Positions 8,260 to 16,446 of a stretch of DNA of 51,278 bases are shown piece after piece. How positions within the stretch are numbered: the stretch's first letter is position 1; each line of letters opens with the position of its first letter. Source of the stretch: an uncultured Prevotella sp. (lineage in GTDB: Bacteria > Bacteroidota > Bacteroidia > Bacteroidales > Bacteroidaceae); assembly GCA_900316015.1 (NCBI GenBank), contig ONBG01000022.1, positions 1 to 51,278 on the forward strand. Direction: 5' to 3'. The notes beneath the pieces are model-generated. The model did not search any database. It was not told the origin of the DNA and saw only the letters and a list, made by a program, of their open reading frames with translations. Position numbers and translations under genes: made by a program.

Positions 8260-10722
8260 TTATCTTAGTTCCGCTCCCAACTTGCTCTTCAGGTTATGGA
8301 TTAGTTTGCTCATAATGGCATCAATTTGCTTGTCATTCAGCGTTTTCCCTTCATCCTGAATAATGAAGTTAACTGCATAACTTTTCTTGCCTTCCGGTAG
8401 GTTCTTGCCTTGATAAACATCAAACAGCTCTACCTTCTTCAAGAGTTTCTTTTCACTCTGACGGGCGATCTGCTCGATCTGCTCGAATTCCACATCAGAA
8501 TCGATCAACAATGCCAAGTCACGGCTGACCGCCGGATACTTCGGGATATCCGTAAATTCCACTTTATTCTTGCGGATAGCTTTCATGACAGCCTGCCAAT
8601 GAATATCAGCAAAAAAGACATCCTTATCAAGATCAAAGGTCTTCTTCAACTTCAAACTGACGATCCCTAACTCTGCCAAGACTTTTCCACTTCTGCTCTG
8701 AAAGGTCAATCCCTTAGAGAAAATATCATTATCACTATTAACGATGACATACGATCCTACAGGAACGCCCAATCTGGCGAAAATATTCTCAACGTATGCC
8801 TTCAGCTCGTAAAAACTACTTTCCTCATCATGATGTGCCCAAGAGCCTTCCACACGCTTGCCGGTCACCCAAAGCCCAAGATGGTTTTCTTCTGAGTAAG
8901 CCTTAACAGGATCTTCTACCGTATGTTTCTCGGGGTGGAAATGATAGCAATTACCAAACTCAAAGAACCTCAGATTAGCATTCTTGTGGTTGACATTACG
9001 AACGATACTCTCCAATCCACCAAATAGTAAAGTCTGCCGCATCACGCCAAGATCAGAACTCAGAGGGTTCATGACCTTCACCGTCGTTTCCTCGGTATAT
9101 TTGTTCAAAGACTGATAGTACGCCGTCTTGGTCAGCGAATTATTCATGATTTCATTGAATCCACAGCCAACCAATTGCTCACTGATTATGTTTTCAAGAA
9201 CATGTTCATGATCCTCTTCACCTTGAATGGTCAACGCTGACTTCAGTTGTGTTGGGATCTCTACATTATTATATCCATAAATACGCAGAATATCCTCTAC
9301 GACATCACAAGGGCGCTGCACATCTACACGATAAGCTGGTACTGTCAGGTCCAATCCTTCTTCCGTCTCATGGTCGATGCCCATTTCCAGACTGGTAACA
9401 ATACTTTTAATTGTCTCCTTGCCAATTTCCTTACCAATCAGCCTATGGGCATATTCATAGCTCAAATGAACCTTAAAATCTGAGATAGGATTAGGATAAA
9501 CATCCTTGATTTCCATAGATACCTTTCCACCAGCCAACTGCTTACACAAAATAGCAGCCTGTTTCAAAGCGTAAATAATACCATTTGGATCTATTCCACG
9601 TTCAAAACGATAGCTGGCGTCTGTGCTTAATCCATGTCGACGTGCACTCTTCCGGATCCAAGTGGGATGGAAGTAAGCACTTTCCAACACTACATTCTTA
9701 GTTGTCTCATAAGTACCACTTCCTTTACCTCCAAAGATGCCTGCGATACACATCGGTTCCTCTGCATTGCAAATGCTGAGGTCATGCTCACCTAAGACAT
9801 GTTCTTGTCCGTCAAGGGTCACGAACTTTGTCCCCTCCGGTTGTGTACGTACCACGATTTTCCGGCCCTTCACCATATCAGCATCAAAGCAATGCATCGG
9901 CTGGCCGTATGCCATCATGATATAATTTGTAATGTCGACTATGTTGTTAATCGGTCGCAATCCGATAACTGTCAGCTTATCCTGGAGCCATTTCGGACTT
10001 TCCTTCACCTCACAATCCGTGATGCTCAGGCAAGCATACCGCCGGCAGGCATCAGAATTCTCGATTTCCACATCAATGGGGAAATCGTGATTATCGACGG
10101 AAAACGCGTTACAATCGGGGCGATGCAAGGATGTCTGATAACCTCTCTGTACAAGCCATGCATACAAGTCACGAGCCACGCCATAATGGCTGAGCGCATC
10201 CCCACGGTTCGCCGTGATATCAATCTCAATCACCCAGTCACTTTCCAAATGATAATATGCAGAGGCTGGCTGACCCACTGGTGCATCATCCGGAAGGACG
10301 ATAATGCCACTATGGTCCGTCCCTATACCGATCTCATCCTCCGCACAGATCATTCCAAAGCTATCTACGCCACGGAGGCGCGACTTCTTGATTGTAAATT
10401 CCTGATCACCATCATACAGCACGCAGCCCAAATCGGCTACGATTACTTTCTGACCTGCTGCTACGTTCGGAGCACCACACACGATCTGCTGCGGCTCCCC
10501 CTTCCCTAAATCCACCGTTGTCACATGTAGATGGTCTGAATTAGGATGCATTTCGCATGTAAGGACTTTTCCAACATATAATCCCTTTAAACCGCCCTTA
10601 ATAGTCTGCTTTTCCTCAAGAGCATCTACTTCGAGCCCACAGGATGTCAGCGCATCTGCTGTTTCTTGGGGAGTAAGATCAAAATCGACGTACTCTTTCA
10701 GCCATTTGTAAGAAATGTTCAT
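8260..10722 (-). CDS. pheT: Phenylalanyl-tRNA synthetase beta subunit
   Basis: The large subunit of the alpha2beta2 enzyme that charges tRNA-Phe. At 820 residues it has the full bacterial plan: the tRNA-binding OB fold (about 40-155, KVLTCEMHPNSDHLHVTTVD and GAPNV), the B3/B4 editing domain (about 210-390), the B5 domain, the catalytic-core-like domain (VMNPLSSDLGVMRQTLL) and the C-terminal ferredoxin-fold anticodon-binding domain (KYPAVSRDLALLID). pheS is not adjacent, so the two subunits are encoded apart, as in many Bacteroidetes. A TAATTTTG -7-like element lies near 10755-10762 on the minus strand. yebC follows. Confidence 0.96.
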   Translation of the reverse strand: MNISYKWLKEYVDFDLTPQETADALTSCGLEVDALEEKQTIKGGLKGLYVGKVLTCEMHPNSDHLHVTTVDLGKGEPQQIVCGAPNVAAGQKVIVADLGCVLYDGDQEFTIKKSRLRGVDSFGMICAEDEIGIGTDHSGIIVLPDDAPVGQPASAYYHLESDWVIEIDITANRGDALSHYGVARDLYAWLVQRGYQTSLHRPDCNAFSVDNHDFPIDVEIENSDACRRYACLSITDCEVKESPKWLQDKLTVIGLRPINNIVDITNYIMMAYGQPMHCFDADMVKGRKIVVRTQPEGTKFVTLDGQEHVLGEHDLSICNAEEPMCIAGIFGGKGSGTYETTKNVVLESAYFHPTWIRKSARRHGLSTDASYRFERGIDPNGIIYALKQAAILCKQLAGGKVSMEIKDVYPNPISDFKVHLSYEYAHRLIGKEIGKETIKSIVTSLEMGIDHETEEGLDLTVPAYRVDVQRPCDVVEDILRIYGYNNVEIPTQLKSALTIQGEEDHEHVLENIISEQLVGCGFNEIMNNSLTKTAYYQSLNKYTEETTVKVMNPLSSDLGVMRQTLLFGGLESIVRNVNHKNANLRFFEFGNCYHFHPEKHTVEDPVKAYSEENHLGLWVTGKRVEGSWAHHDEESSFYELKAYVENIFARLGVPVGSYVIVNSDNDIFSKGLTFQSRSGKVLAELGIVSLKLKKTFDLDKDVFFADIHWQAVMKAIRKNKVEFTDIPKYPAVSRDLALLIDSDVEFEQIEQIARQSEKKLLKKVELFDVYQGKNLPEGKKSYAVNFIIQDEGKTLNDKQIDAIMSKLIHNLKSKLGAELR

Positions 10723-10862
10723 ATCTTGTATATTGTATATTATCTTTAACCTTGCAAAATTAATAAATTATGCTGACGTGACAAAACGATTTGGGAGAAT
10801 TAACGCTGTGAAGACGAGAACATTCGCCTGAGAATCAATTTACAAGAACCAGATTGTAACGC

Positions 10863-11486
10863 TTATTCATTAACAAATCTCAGAAGGAAATCAATAGCAC
10901 CATAGACGCCCATTCGGGTAACGTCCAAAGTCAAGTCGTAATTACGGGCATCATACCAATCTTTCCCTGTAAAAGTCTTCGTATATAGCTCACGCGTATA
11001 GTCATTATCCTCAATAAGAACACGGGCTTTCTGCTCATCAACCTGATACCTGTCCTCAATACGGGCAATTCGCCGGTTTAGTGAAGAATGAATAAACAGG
11101 CTTAGCTTATTGGGATGATCTCGAAAGACATCAAAGCCACAACGTCCAATGACCACACAACTCTCCTGCTCTGCAATTCGCTTCATGGCTTCTGCTTGTG
11201 CATAGAACAATTGACGAGAGGTTATCTCCCGTGGATTTACTTGATACTCGTGCATGCTCATGAAGCCTTGATAGAATTGGGAAAAGTCATCCCACCATGA
11301 CGGGCGTCTCCTCTCAAGCCTTTGTGCCTCCTTCTCTGTCAAATGGAACTTATCAGCCACAGCCAAAAGAAGCTGCTTATCAATGAGTTTCACACCCAAC
11401 CGATCAGCTAATTCCTGACCGATCTCATGACCACCCGTACCGAACTGACGGTTGATCGTAATAACGAATCTCTCTTTCCTATTCAT
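10863..11486 (-). CDS. Cytidylate-kinase-like protein
   Basis: A 207-residue P-loop protein of the cytidylate-kinase-like (AAK6) family. The N-terminus has ITINRQFGTGGHEIGQELADRLG, a variant phosphate-binding loop without the usual GKS, followed by the YYDKxLL-like LIDKQLLLAVA and the RCGFDVFRDHPNKLSLFIHS segment typical of this group. The true cmk is probably elsewhere; the substrate of this paralogue is not established. TATATTTG at 11518-11525 on the minus strand is a good -7 element. It appears to be transcribed alone. Confidence 0.8.
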   Translation of the reverse strand: MNRKERFVITINRQFGTGGHEIGQELADRLGVKLIDKQLLLAVADKFHLTEKEAQRLERRRPSWWDDFSQFYQGFMSMHEYQVNPREITSRQLFYAQAEAMKRIAEQESCVVIGRCGFDVFRDHPNKLSLFIHSSLNRRIARIEDRYQVDEQKARVLIEDNDYTRELYTKTFTGKDWYDARNYDLTLDVTRMGVYGAIDFLLRFVNE

Positions 11487-11631
11487 GATAAGAATGTTTT
11501 AGGTTGTAGATATTGCACAAATATAAGAATTTTCTCCTAAATACACAAGTCTTTTATTGAATTTGCTTCATGATTCCCCAAAGAAATTTTCCCCATGATG
11601 TAAGTTGACCATCATCAGAATCATTCCGATC

Positions 11632-12018
11632 CTAACCTTTTATCTTCTCGTACTTGATATCCTCGTAGAGCGGTTGGCTACCCTTTTCACTCTCCGGTAT
11701 CAAGTGCAGACGAACGCCACGGATATGCTTACAGGCTGTGAAATCGGAGGCATCAGGGACCTTGTCACTCTCTATCTCCAGTTTGGCAAGACCAAGCGAG
11801 CGCATACGGACACGGTCGCCACGTTTGAGGTGCCTGAGCACGGTTTCGGAATACTCCTCAAGCACAGCAAGAATGTCGCTGCGCTTGAGGGTGGTATTGG
11901 CCTGCATCTCTGATATAATCTCATCTGGGGTGATGGTATAGGAATGCACGGCTACTGCTTTGTACAGACCAAAGGTCTTCAAAGTAGGTTTCTTTTCTTG
12001 AACAATTTTATATTTCAT
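11632..12018 (-). CDS. HU-related DNA-binding protein
   Basis: A 128-residue protein of the Bacteroidetes histone-like HU-related family. It has the HU arrangement of an N-terminal helix pair (ITPDEIISEMQANTTLKRSDILAVLEEYSETVLRHLKRGD) followed by the beta-saddle start VRMRSLGLAKLEIESDK, with a C-terminal extension to residue 128. I chose the ATG at 12018; a longer frame would begin inside virE and read through the inverted repeat. It lies downstream of virE on the same strand, with the left terminal repeat of the virE element (12035-12119) forming the whole intergenic space. HU-like and VirE/VapE genes are frequent neighbours in Bacteroides, which supports a functional link. Confidence 0.85.
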   Translation of the reverse strand: MKYKIVQEKKPTLKTFGLYKAVAVHSYTITPDEIISEMQANTTLKRSDILAVLEEYSETVLRHLKRGDRVRMRSLGLAKLEIESDKVPDASDFTACKHIRGVRLHLIPESEKGSQPLYEDIKYEKIKG

Positions 12019-12034
12019 AGCGATTTTTTTGAAA

Positions 12035-12119
12035 ATAGGTTGACAGGTTGTCAAAACCCAGTGTTTATCGGGCTTGCAACCTGATTTGAGGTTGTCAAAG
12101 GTTGACAGGAGGTTGACAG
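12035..12119. repeat. Left terminal repeat of the VirE element
   Basis: Contains the 22-bp terminal inverted repeat, the hairpin GCAACCT-N6-AGGTTG and two further GTTGACAG copies that run up to the virE stop codon at 12120. By hand count, 12037-12119 matches the reverse complement of 40378-40460 at 80 of 83 positions. Confidence 0.9.
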
Positions 12120-14189
12120 CTATCGCTCTCCATTCTTTGCCACAGCATAGCATCTACGGTTGCAGGCTCCTCCTTTCTCATACCCTTTCCGTCTTAGGTA
12201 TGAGCCAAGAACTGTAACTGCAGAATGACTGATATTCAGTGACTTATACTTCATTTTAAGGGCAGCAAGTATCTCTGTGGGACTCAAATACACGGTCTCA
12301 TCACCCTTACGTGGTTTCCTGAACTGATCCTCGAATATGGAGATGACTGTCGGCTGGTCATCATACTCGGCATTCTGAAGGATGATACTACGCTCACGCT
12401 CTCCATCAAAGTAATACTCCTCCCCATTCCTGATCTCCTCTACAATCTGGGCATAGAGTTGCGAATAGTCTATCGCCTTGTCTCCAGTGACATCAGTATC
12501 TATCACGTCTGTCACCTCTACGCACAGGTATCGGCGGTTACCAGTATCATCCATGAGAGGTGTCAGGGAATTAGTTGTGGCTGCAAAGGCGGCATAGCGC
12601 TGGCTCTGCTGGTATGTCGTCTCATACATCTTGCGCTCAACGACATCAGTACACTGGATGAGATGCTTGAAATATGCCATCTGGGTCTTGGATATTTGGT
12701 CATACTCATCGATGGAGATAAGCAGGAAACGACCCAGGGCTCTCAGGGCTTCTTTCTTATTGGTAAAATCGATACGGTCGATATAGAACTGGCTGAGCTG
12801 TTCGGGCAGGAGCATTCTCATAAATGTCGATTTGCGAGTACCCTGACCGCCGATGAGCATGAGTACCATCTGGGCACCATAGCGTCTGTTGACCTTCATC
12901 CACTGGCTGACCATAGAGCGCATCCATATCCTGAAATTGGTCGTCCAATCCCCCATCCTGGTAGTGACGCGTGCAGCCAACTCGCCTACCCTGTCTCTGC
13001 CATCCCATGTCGGGAGACGGTCTATCCACTCCTTCACAGGGTCGTACTCATATATACGCTCGGAGTTGATGATGCGGTCGAGGTCCTTGTCCCACACCTT
13101 GATGCCCTCCTGCAGGGCTGCAGAATTGATATCATTGCGTGCCTCCCGTGTCAGGGGATGCCAGGAGAGGAGATACCTGTCCTTCTCCTGATATTCCACA
13201 TCGCCAGTAATGGTATTACGGCGGAACATGTATCTTCTGTTGAGAAACTCTTGCAGCAGTTGCTGGTACATCACGTTGCGGTCTATCGGGTGAGACTTGC
13301 CATAGCGATGGCGGGAATAGGCATTTTCCATACACGACCTGACAAGAGTATCCTTGCCACGGAAGTCTTCGAGATGGAGGATACACTTCGCTGCTATCTC
13401 CTGGTCTACTCCGGCAGCATGGCACTCATCAGCCAGACGAAGCAGATACTCTGGCTCCTCAAGATGCTGGTCAAAGGACAGCCTGCGGCAGATGAAATTA
13501 AACTTTGTCAACGACATTTCCAGGGCTGAATACCCCGGCAACACCTCCTTGGCAAGTGGATTTGCCTCCATAGGCTGCTGACTCTTCAGGTCATAGTCAC
13601 CCATTTCTCCTGTAGGCTGCTCCATCAGGATAGGCACAGGTGCAGGATTGAGATACGCAGATGGGTCGGAGGATATCCTGAAATGGCTCTCCCCCACCTC
13701 TCTGGCTACTTCAGGTCGAACTCCTGTAGAAGCAAAGAGGAAGTCGGAAGCACGGTTTGTTGCCATTTGGCGAAACTGGCAGACACTCCTCTCCGTTCTC
13801 GGCAGACTACCATCAAGAAGGGCATAGGGCATGATCACCTTGAGCGACTGTCCACTGGAGCCAACAAAGGACAAGACCGTCTGTGGGAACTGATTGACAC
13901 GCCTACGCAACTGTTCCAGTCTCTCCATGCCATCCGTGGTACGTAGGGACAGCAGAACATAGCCGGTATATCCATATTCTCCCACCTCTGGATAGATGAC
14001 AGGCAATAGGCTAGCAGCTTCTTCCCCATCAGCATAGGTACCATGACCGGAGACCAGGGTTTCCTGATGGACGGCAGAGACACGCTTGCCATAGTTTTCG
14101 GTCTTGATAAGCTTGTAAATTCCATCGAGCGAGATCCATTTCTCACGCTGTTCGGAGCGATACAAGTATCGCATTTTCATTCGTTCCAT
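12120..14189 (-). CDS. VirE/VapE-family primase-helicase-like protein
   Basis: A protein of about 689 residues combining an N-terminal BT4734/VirE_N-like region (about 1-200) with a C-terminal VirE/VapE P-loop ATPase domain. The Walker A motif GGQGTRKST lies near residue 445, the Walker B-like LLISIDEYDQ about 50 residues later, then AATTNSLTPLMDDTGNRRYL, a sensor/arginine-finger-like segment. VapE-type proteins of phages, plasmids and phage-inducible islands act with or as primases and helicases in element replication. Start candidates are ATGs at 14189, 14180 and 14174; 14189 is a cautious choice. The gene lies inside inverted repeats, with an HU-like gene downstream and no integrase or transposase nearby. 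Confidence 0.85.
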   Translation of the reverse strand: MERMKMRYLYRSEQREKWISLDGIYKLIKTENYGKRVSAVHQETLVSGHGTYADGEEAASLLPVIYPEVGEYGYTGYVLLSLRTTDGMERLEQLRRRVNQFPQTVLSFVGSSGQSLKVIMPYALLDGSLPRTERSVCQFRQMATNRASDFLFASTGVRPEVAREVGESHFRISSDPSAYLNPAPVPILMEQPTGEMGDYDLKSQQPMEANPLAKEVLPGYSALEMSLTKFNFICRRLSFDQHLEEPEYLLRLADECHAAGVDQEIAAKCILHLEDFRGKDTLVRSCMENAYSRHRYGKSHPIDRNVMYQQLLQEFLNRRYMFRRNTITGDVEYQEKDRYLLSWHPLTREARNDINSAALQEGIKVWDKDLDRIINSERIYEYDPVKEWIDRLPTWDGRDRVGELAARVTTRMGDWTTNFRIWMRSMVSQWMKVNRRYGAQMVLMLIGGQGTRKSTFMRMLLPEQLSQFYIDRIDFTNKKEALRALGRFLLISIDEYDQISKTQMAYFKHLIQCTDVVERKMYETTYQQSQRYAAFAATTNSLTPLMDDTGNRRYLCVEVTDVIDTDVTGDKAIDYSQLYAQIVEEIRNGEEYYFDGERERSIILQNAEYDDQPTVISIFEDQFRKPRKGDETVYLSPTEILAALKMKYKSLNISHSAVTVLGSYLRRKGYEKGGACNRRCYAVAKNGER

Positions 14190-14236
14190 TTCAGTAGTTA
14201 TAATGATCAGTATATTAAAAGTGAAGATATCACGCA

Positions 14237-14319
14237 AAATTCTCGAGAGAATTTTATCCAAAAGTGGAGGTTTTGCACAGCAATAGGATATGTATTACAA
14301 TAAATTCTCGAGAAAATTT
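14237..14319. promoter_or_regulatory. Paired CTCGAG-centred palindromes upstream of virE
   Basis: Two 18-bp palindromes of the form AAATTCTC-GA-GARAATTT at 14237-14254 and 14302-14319 start exactly 65 bases apart. The first is perfect; the second has one mismatch. They lie 48-130 bases before the virE start and recur with the same 65-base spacing in the element at 40162-40461. They look like operator or origin sites for a dimeric protein. Confidence 0.7.
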
Positions 14320-14339
14320 AGCGTAATACGTGTTTTTCC

Positions 14340-14422
14340 TGGCAGCCTTTGACCATCTTTGGCAACCTTTTTTGAGGTTGCGCGTCCAATGCACGAAGGC
14401 TTTTGACAACCTGTCAACCTAT
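14340..14422. repeat. Right terminal repeat of the VirE element
   Basis: The outer 22 bases (14401-14422) exactly mirror 12035-12056. Inward, a CAACCT-N6-AGGTTG hairpin at 14363-14380 has the same offset from the tip as in the left end, but the intervening bases have diverged. Confidence 0.85.
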
Positions 14423-14599
14423 GGTATAAAAGATCTCAAATGCAAAGATACAAAATAAGAAAGAATAAGCAAGGATTTTAGCCAATATTTTAACGGTTAT
14501 TCAGCACAACTGCCAAAAACGATACAGATAGGTGTAGAAAGCAGGCAGAGCTATGGATACGCATGATGCCAAAGGAAAAGTAACTCTTGTGAGGGCGTA
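14423..14599. other. Intergenic stretch with no recognised gene
   Basis: Between the VirE element and the stop codon of the FAD oxidoreductase. It is AT-rich at its left end. The tip-flanking TATGGTATAAA at 14421-14431 recurs as TATAGTATAAA outside the right end of the second element (near 40476). I see no gene or tRNA here. Confidence 0.6.
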
Positions 14600-16210
14600 T
14601 CAACATTCTGATGCGCCCTCAATGCCGAGAGAATGATAATATGCCGAGCACATTTCCGCGCAACGCTCTCCATCCACACCCGCAGAGACGATACCGCCGG
14701 CATAGCCAGCACCTTCTCCGCAAGGAAAAAGACCTGCTATGCGGACATGCTGCAAGGTCTCTTTGTCACGAAGGATGCGAACTGGCGAGGACGTACGCGT
14801 TTCCGTGGCGATCAACACTGCCTCATTGGTCAGAAAGCCATGGCTCATCTTTCCAAAAGTCCGGAACCCCTCTTGCAAACGCTTCCCGACAAAAGACGGT
14901 AACCAAAAATGCAATGGACTGGATATTAAGCCAGGAGCATAAGAACTTTTGGGCAAGTCGAAACTTAAACGGTTGTTGACAAAATCGACCATTCTCTGAG
15001 CAGGAGCGGTTTGTTGCATGTTTCCTTGCTGCCAACAAGTACGTTCCAGATTTTCCTGAAAATGCATCATTGCCAATGGACCTTGGGGAATCGTATTGTC
15101 TATACTCGGAAGGTCCTCAGGATGCAACTCCACCACCATCCCCGAATTGCTCCATTGCGTACCCCGATTGCTCGGGCTCATCCCATTGACGACGATTTGC
15201 TGAGGACCTGTTGCTGCAGGGATCACAAAGCCGCCTGGACACATGCAAAAGGAGTAAACGCCCCGTCCATCTACTTGAGTGACAAAACTGTACTCAGCCG
15301 CAGGCAAGTATTTCCCACGCCCATTCTTATTATGATATTGGATTTGGTCGATGAGGTGAGAGGGATGCTCCAAACGGACACCGACAGCAATTCCTTTCGG
15401 CTCAATCTCGATCCCTGTTTCCTCCAAATAACGATAGACATCACGGGCACTATGACCAGTGGCAAGGATCACTGGGCCGTGGAAGGTCACCTCTGCTCCT
15501 GTGGAAAGATTGACAGCCTCAACGCCAACCACCTTATCCCTTTCTATAATAAGAGAGGTCATCTTCGTCTGGAAATGCACTTCTCCACCACACTTCAGAA
15601 TCGTATTTCTCATGTTCTCGATCACCCTGGGCAACTTATCCGTGCCAATATGAGGATGGGCATCAGCCAATATAGAAGTAGAGGCACCATGCTGGCAGAA
15701 GACATTCAAGATTTTCTCTATGCTGCCTCGTTTCTTGCTTCTGGTATATAACTTCCCATCCGAATAAGCACCGGCACCACCTTCGCCAAAGCAATAGTTG
15801 CTTTCTGGGTCTACTTTCTGAGTTCTCGTAATCTGCGAAAGGTCCTTTTTACGTTCACGGACATCCTTCCCCCTTTCTAATATAACAGGGCGGAGCCCTA
15901 ACTCTATCAGGCGTAGCGATGCGAATAAACCTCCAGGACCTTCCCCAACCACGATAACCTGGGGCCGTGAAGAAACGTCTCCATATTCCACATGCTTATA
16001 TTCATCATCTTGAGGAAATTCATTGATATAGACCCTGACCTTTAAATTCATGAAAATTGTCCGCTGCCGGGCATCCACAGAACGCCTCAGCACGCTCACA
16101 TGGTTGATTGTCCTGGCATCAATACCTTTTTCTTTTGCTAAATAAGAAATCAGGGAATTTTCCGAGGCAGCCTGCTCTGGCAGTATTCTAATCTGATATT
16201 CGTTGATCAT
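14600..16210 (-). CDS. FAD-dependent oxidoreductase
   Basis: A 536-residue flavoprotein of the large uncharacterised group of FAD-dependent dehydrogenases annotated as NAD(P)/FAD-dependent oxidoreductases. An N-terminal ~90-residue alpha/beta domain (EYQIRILPEQAASENSLISYL) precedes the dinucleotide fold VIVVGEGPGGLFASL; then FGEGGAGAYSDGKLYTR, the LATGHSARDVY segment and a C-terminal FAD-contacting GLFPCGEGAGYAGGIVSAGVDG. The ATG at 16210 starts the conserved N-terminal domain; the extended frame to 16273 adds no conserved sequence. Its substrate is not known. It stands alone between the VirE element and the divergent threonine operon. Confidence 0.85.
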   Translation of the reverse strand: MINEYQIRILPEQAASENSLISYLAKEKGIDARTINHVSVLRRSVDARQRTIFMNLKVRVYINEFPQDDEYKHVEYGDVSSRPQVIVVGEGPGGLFASLRLIELGLRPVILERGKDVRERKKDLSQITRTQKVDPESNYCFGEGGAGAYSDGKLYTRSKKRGSIEKILNVFCQHGASTSILADAHPHIGTDKLPRVIENMRNTILKCGGEVHFQTKMTSLIIERDKVVGVEAVNLSTGAEVTFHGPVILATGHSARDVYRYLEETGIEIEPKGIAVGVRLEHPSHLIDQIQYHNKNGRGKYLPAAEYSFVTQVDGRGVYSFCMCPGGFVIPAATGPQQIVVNGMSPSNRGTQWSNSGMVVELHPEDLPSIDNTIPQGPLAMMHFQENLERTCWQQGNMQQTAPAQRMVDFVNNRLSFDLPKSSYAPGLISSPLHFWLPSFVGKRLQEGFRTFGKMSHGFLTNEAVLIATETRTSSPVRILRDKETLQHVRIAGLFPCGEGAGYAGGIVSAGVDGERCAEMCSAYYHSLGIEGASEC

Positions 16211-16353
16211 CTTCTTCCTTTCTTTTGTTGCAATCCCGCCAGGCAGATGCTGGAGTAGCCCTTGAAAGAGCAAAGAAGTACGCTCCGCCTGTATATGATT
16301 GACATTTTCTGGCTACAAAATTAATCAATTCTTTGCTAAAAATGCAATTTTCC

Positions 16354-16419
16354 TTTGTGATTTGCTACATTTCCATTAACTTTGCCGGCAAGTTTTGTTC
16401 CACCCCGTTTGTTTCGGGG
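16354..16419 (+). promoter_or_regulatory. Promoter and leader hairpin of the threonine operon
   Basis: TTTG at 16354-16357, 19 bases, then TAACTTTG at 16377-16384: a full Bacteroidetes-type promoter. The leader then contains CCCCG (16403-16407) pairing with CGGGG (16415-16419) around a TTTGTTT loop, 27 bases before the thrA start. No leader peptide rich in Thr or Ile is visible, so classical attenuation is unlikely; the hairpin may stabilise the transcript or bind a regulator. Confidence 0.7.
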
Positions 16420-16446
16420 CAACATAATATTAAAATCTGAAATCAA

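Larger units (their letters stand above)
12035..14422 (-). mobile_element. Inverted-repeat-bounded VirE element (putative)
   Basis: The virE gene is enclosed by inverted termini. The outer 22 bases at 12035-12056 and 14401-14422 are perfect reverse complements, with core GGTTGACAGGTTGTCAAAA. Moving inward, both ends have 19 bases, then a hairpin CAACCT-N6-AGGTTG, then a degenerate GTCAACC-like repeat. Two CTCGAG-centred palindromes lie between the right end and the virE start. A related 300-bp element without a gene is at 40162-40461. No transposase and no clear target-site duplication is visible, so mobility is inferred from the architecture and the second copy. Confidence 0.5.

Noticed and set aside
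9799-10509. 236-codon plus-strand frame opposite pheT
   Set aside because: Antisense shadow of the conserved pheT sequence; no recognisable motifs.
12459-13529. 356-codon plus-strand frame opposite virE
   Set aside because: It is the antisense shadow of a gene with clear Walker motifs; its own translation shows no domain and has an unusual Cys/His/Leu make-up.
14423-14599. tRNA or attachment site next to the VirE element
   Set aside because: No cloverleaf, no T-loop GTTCRA with matching acceptor stem, and no direct repeat of a tRNA end could be found.
15011-15751. 246-codon plus-strand frame opposite the FAD oxidoreductase
   Set aside because: Antisense shadow; the minus-strand frame carries the FAD-binding motifs.
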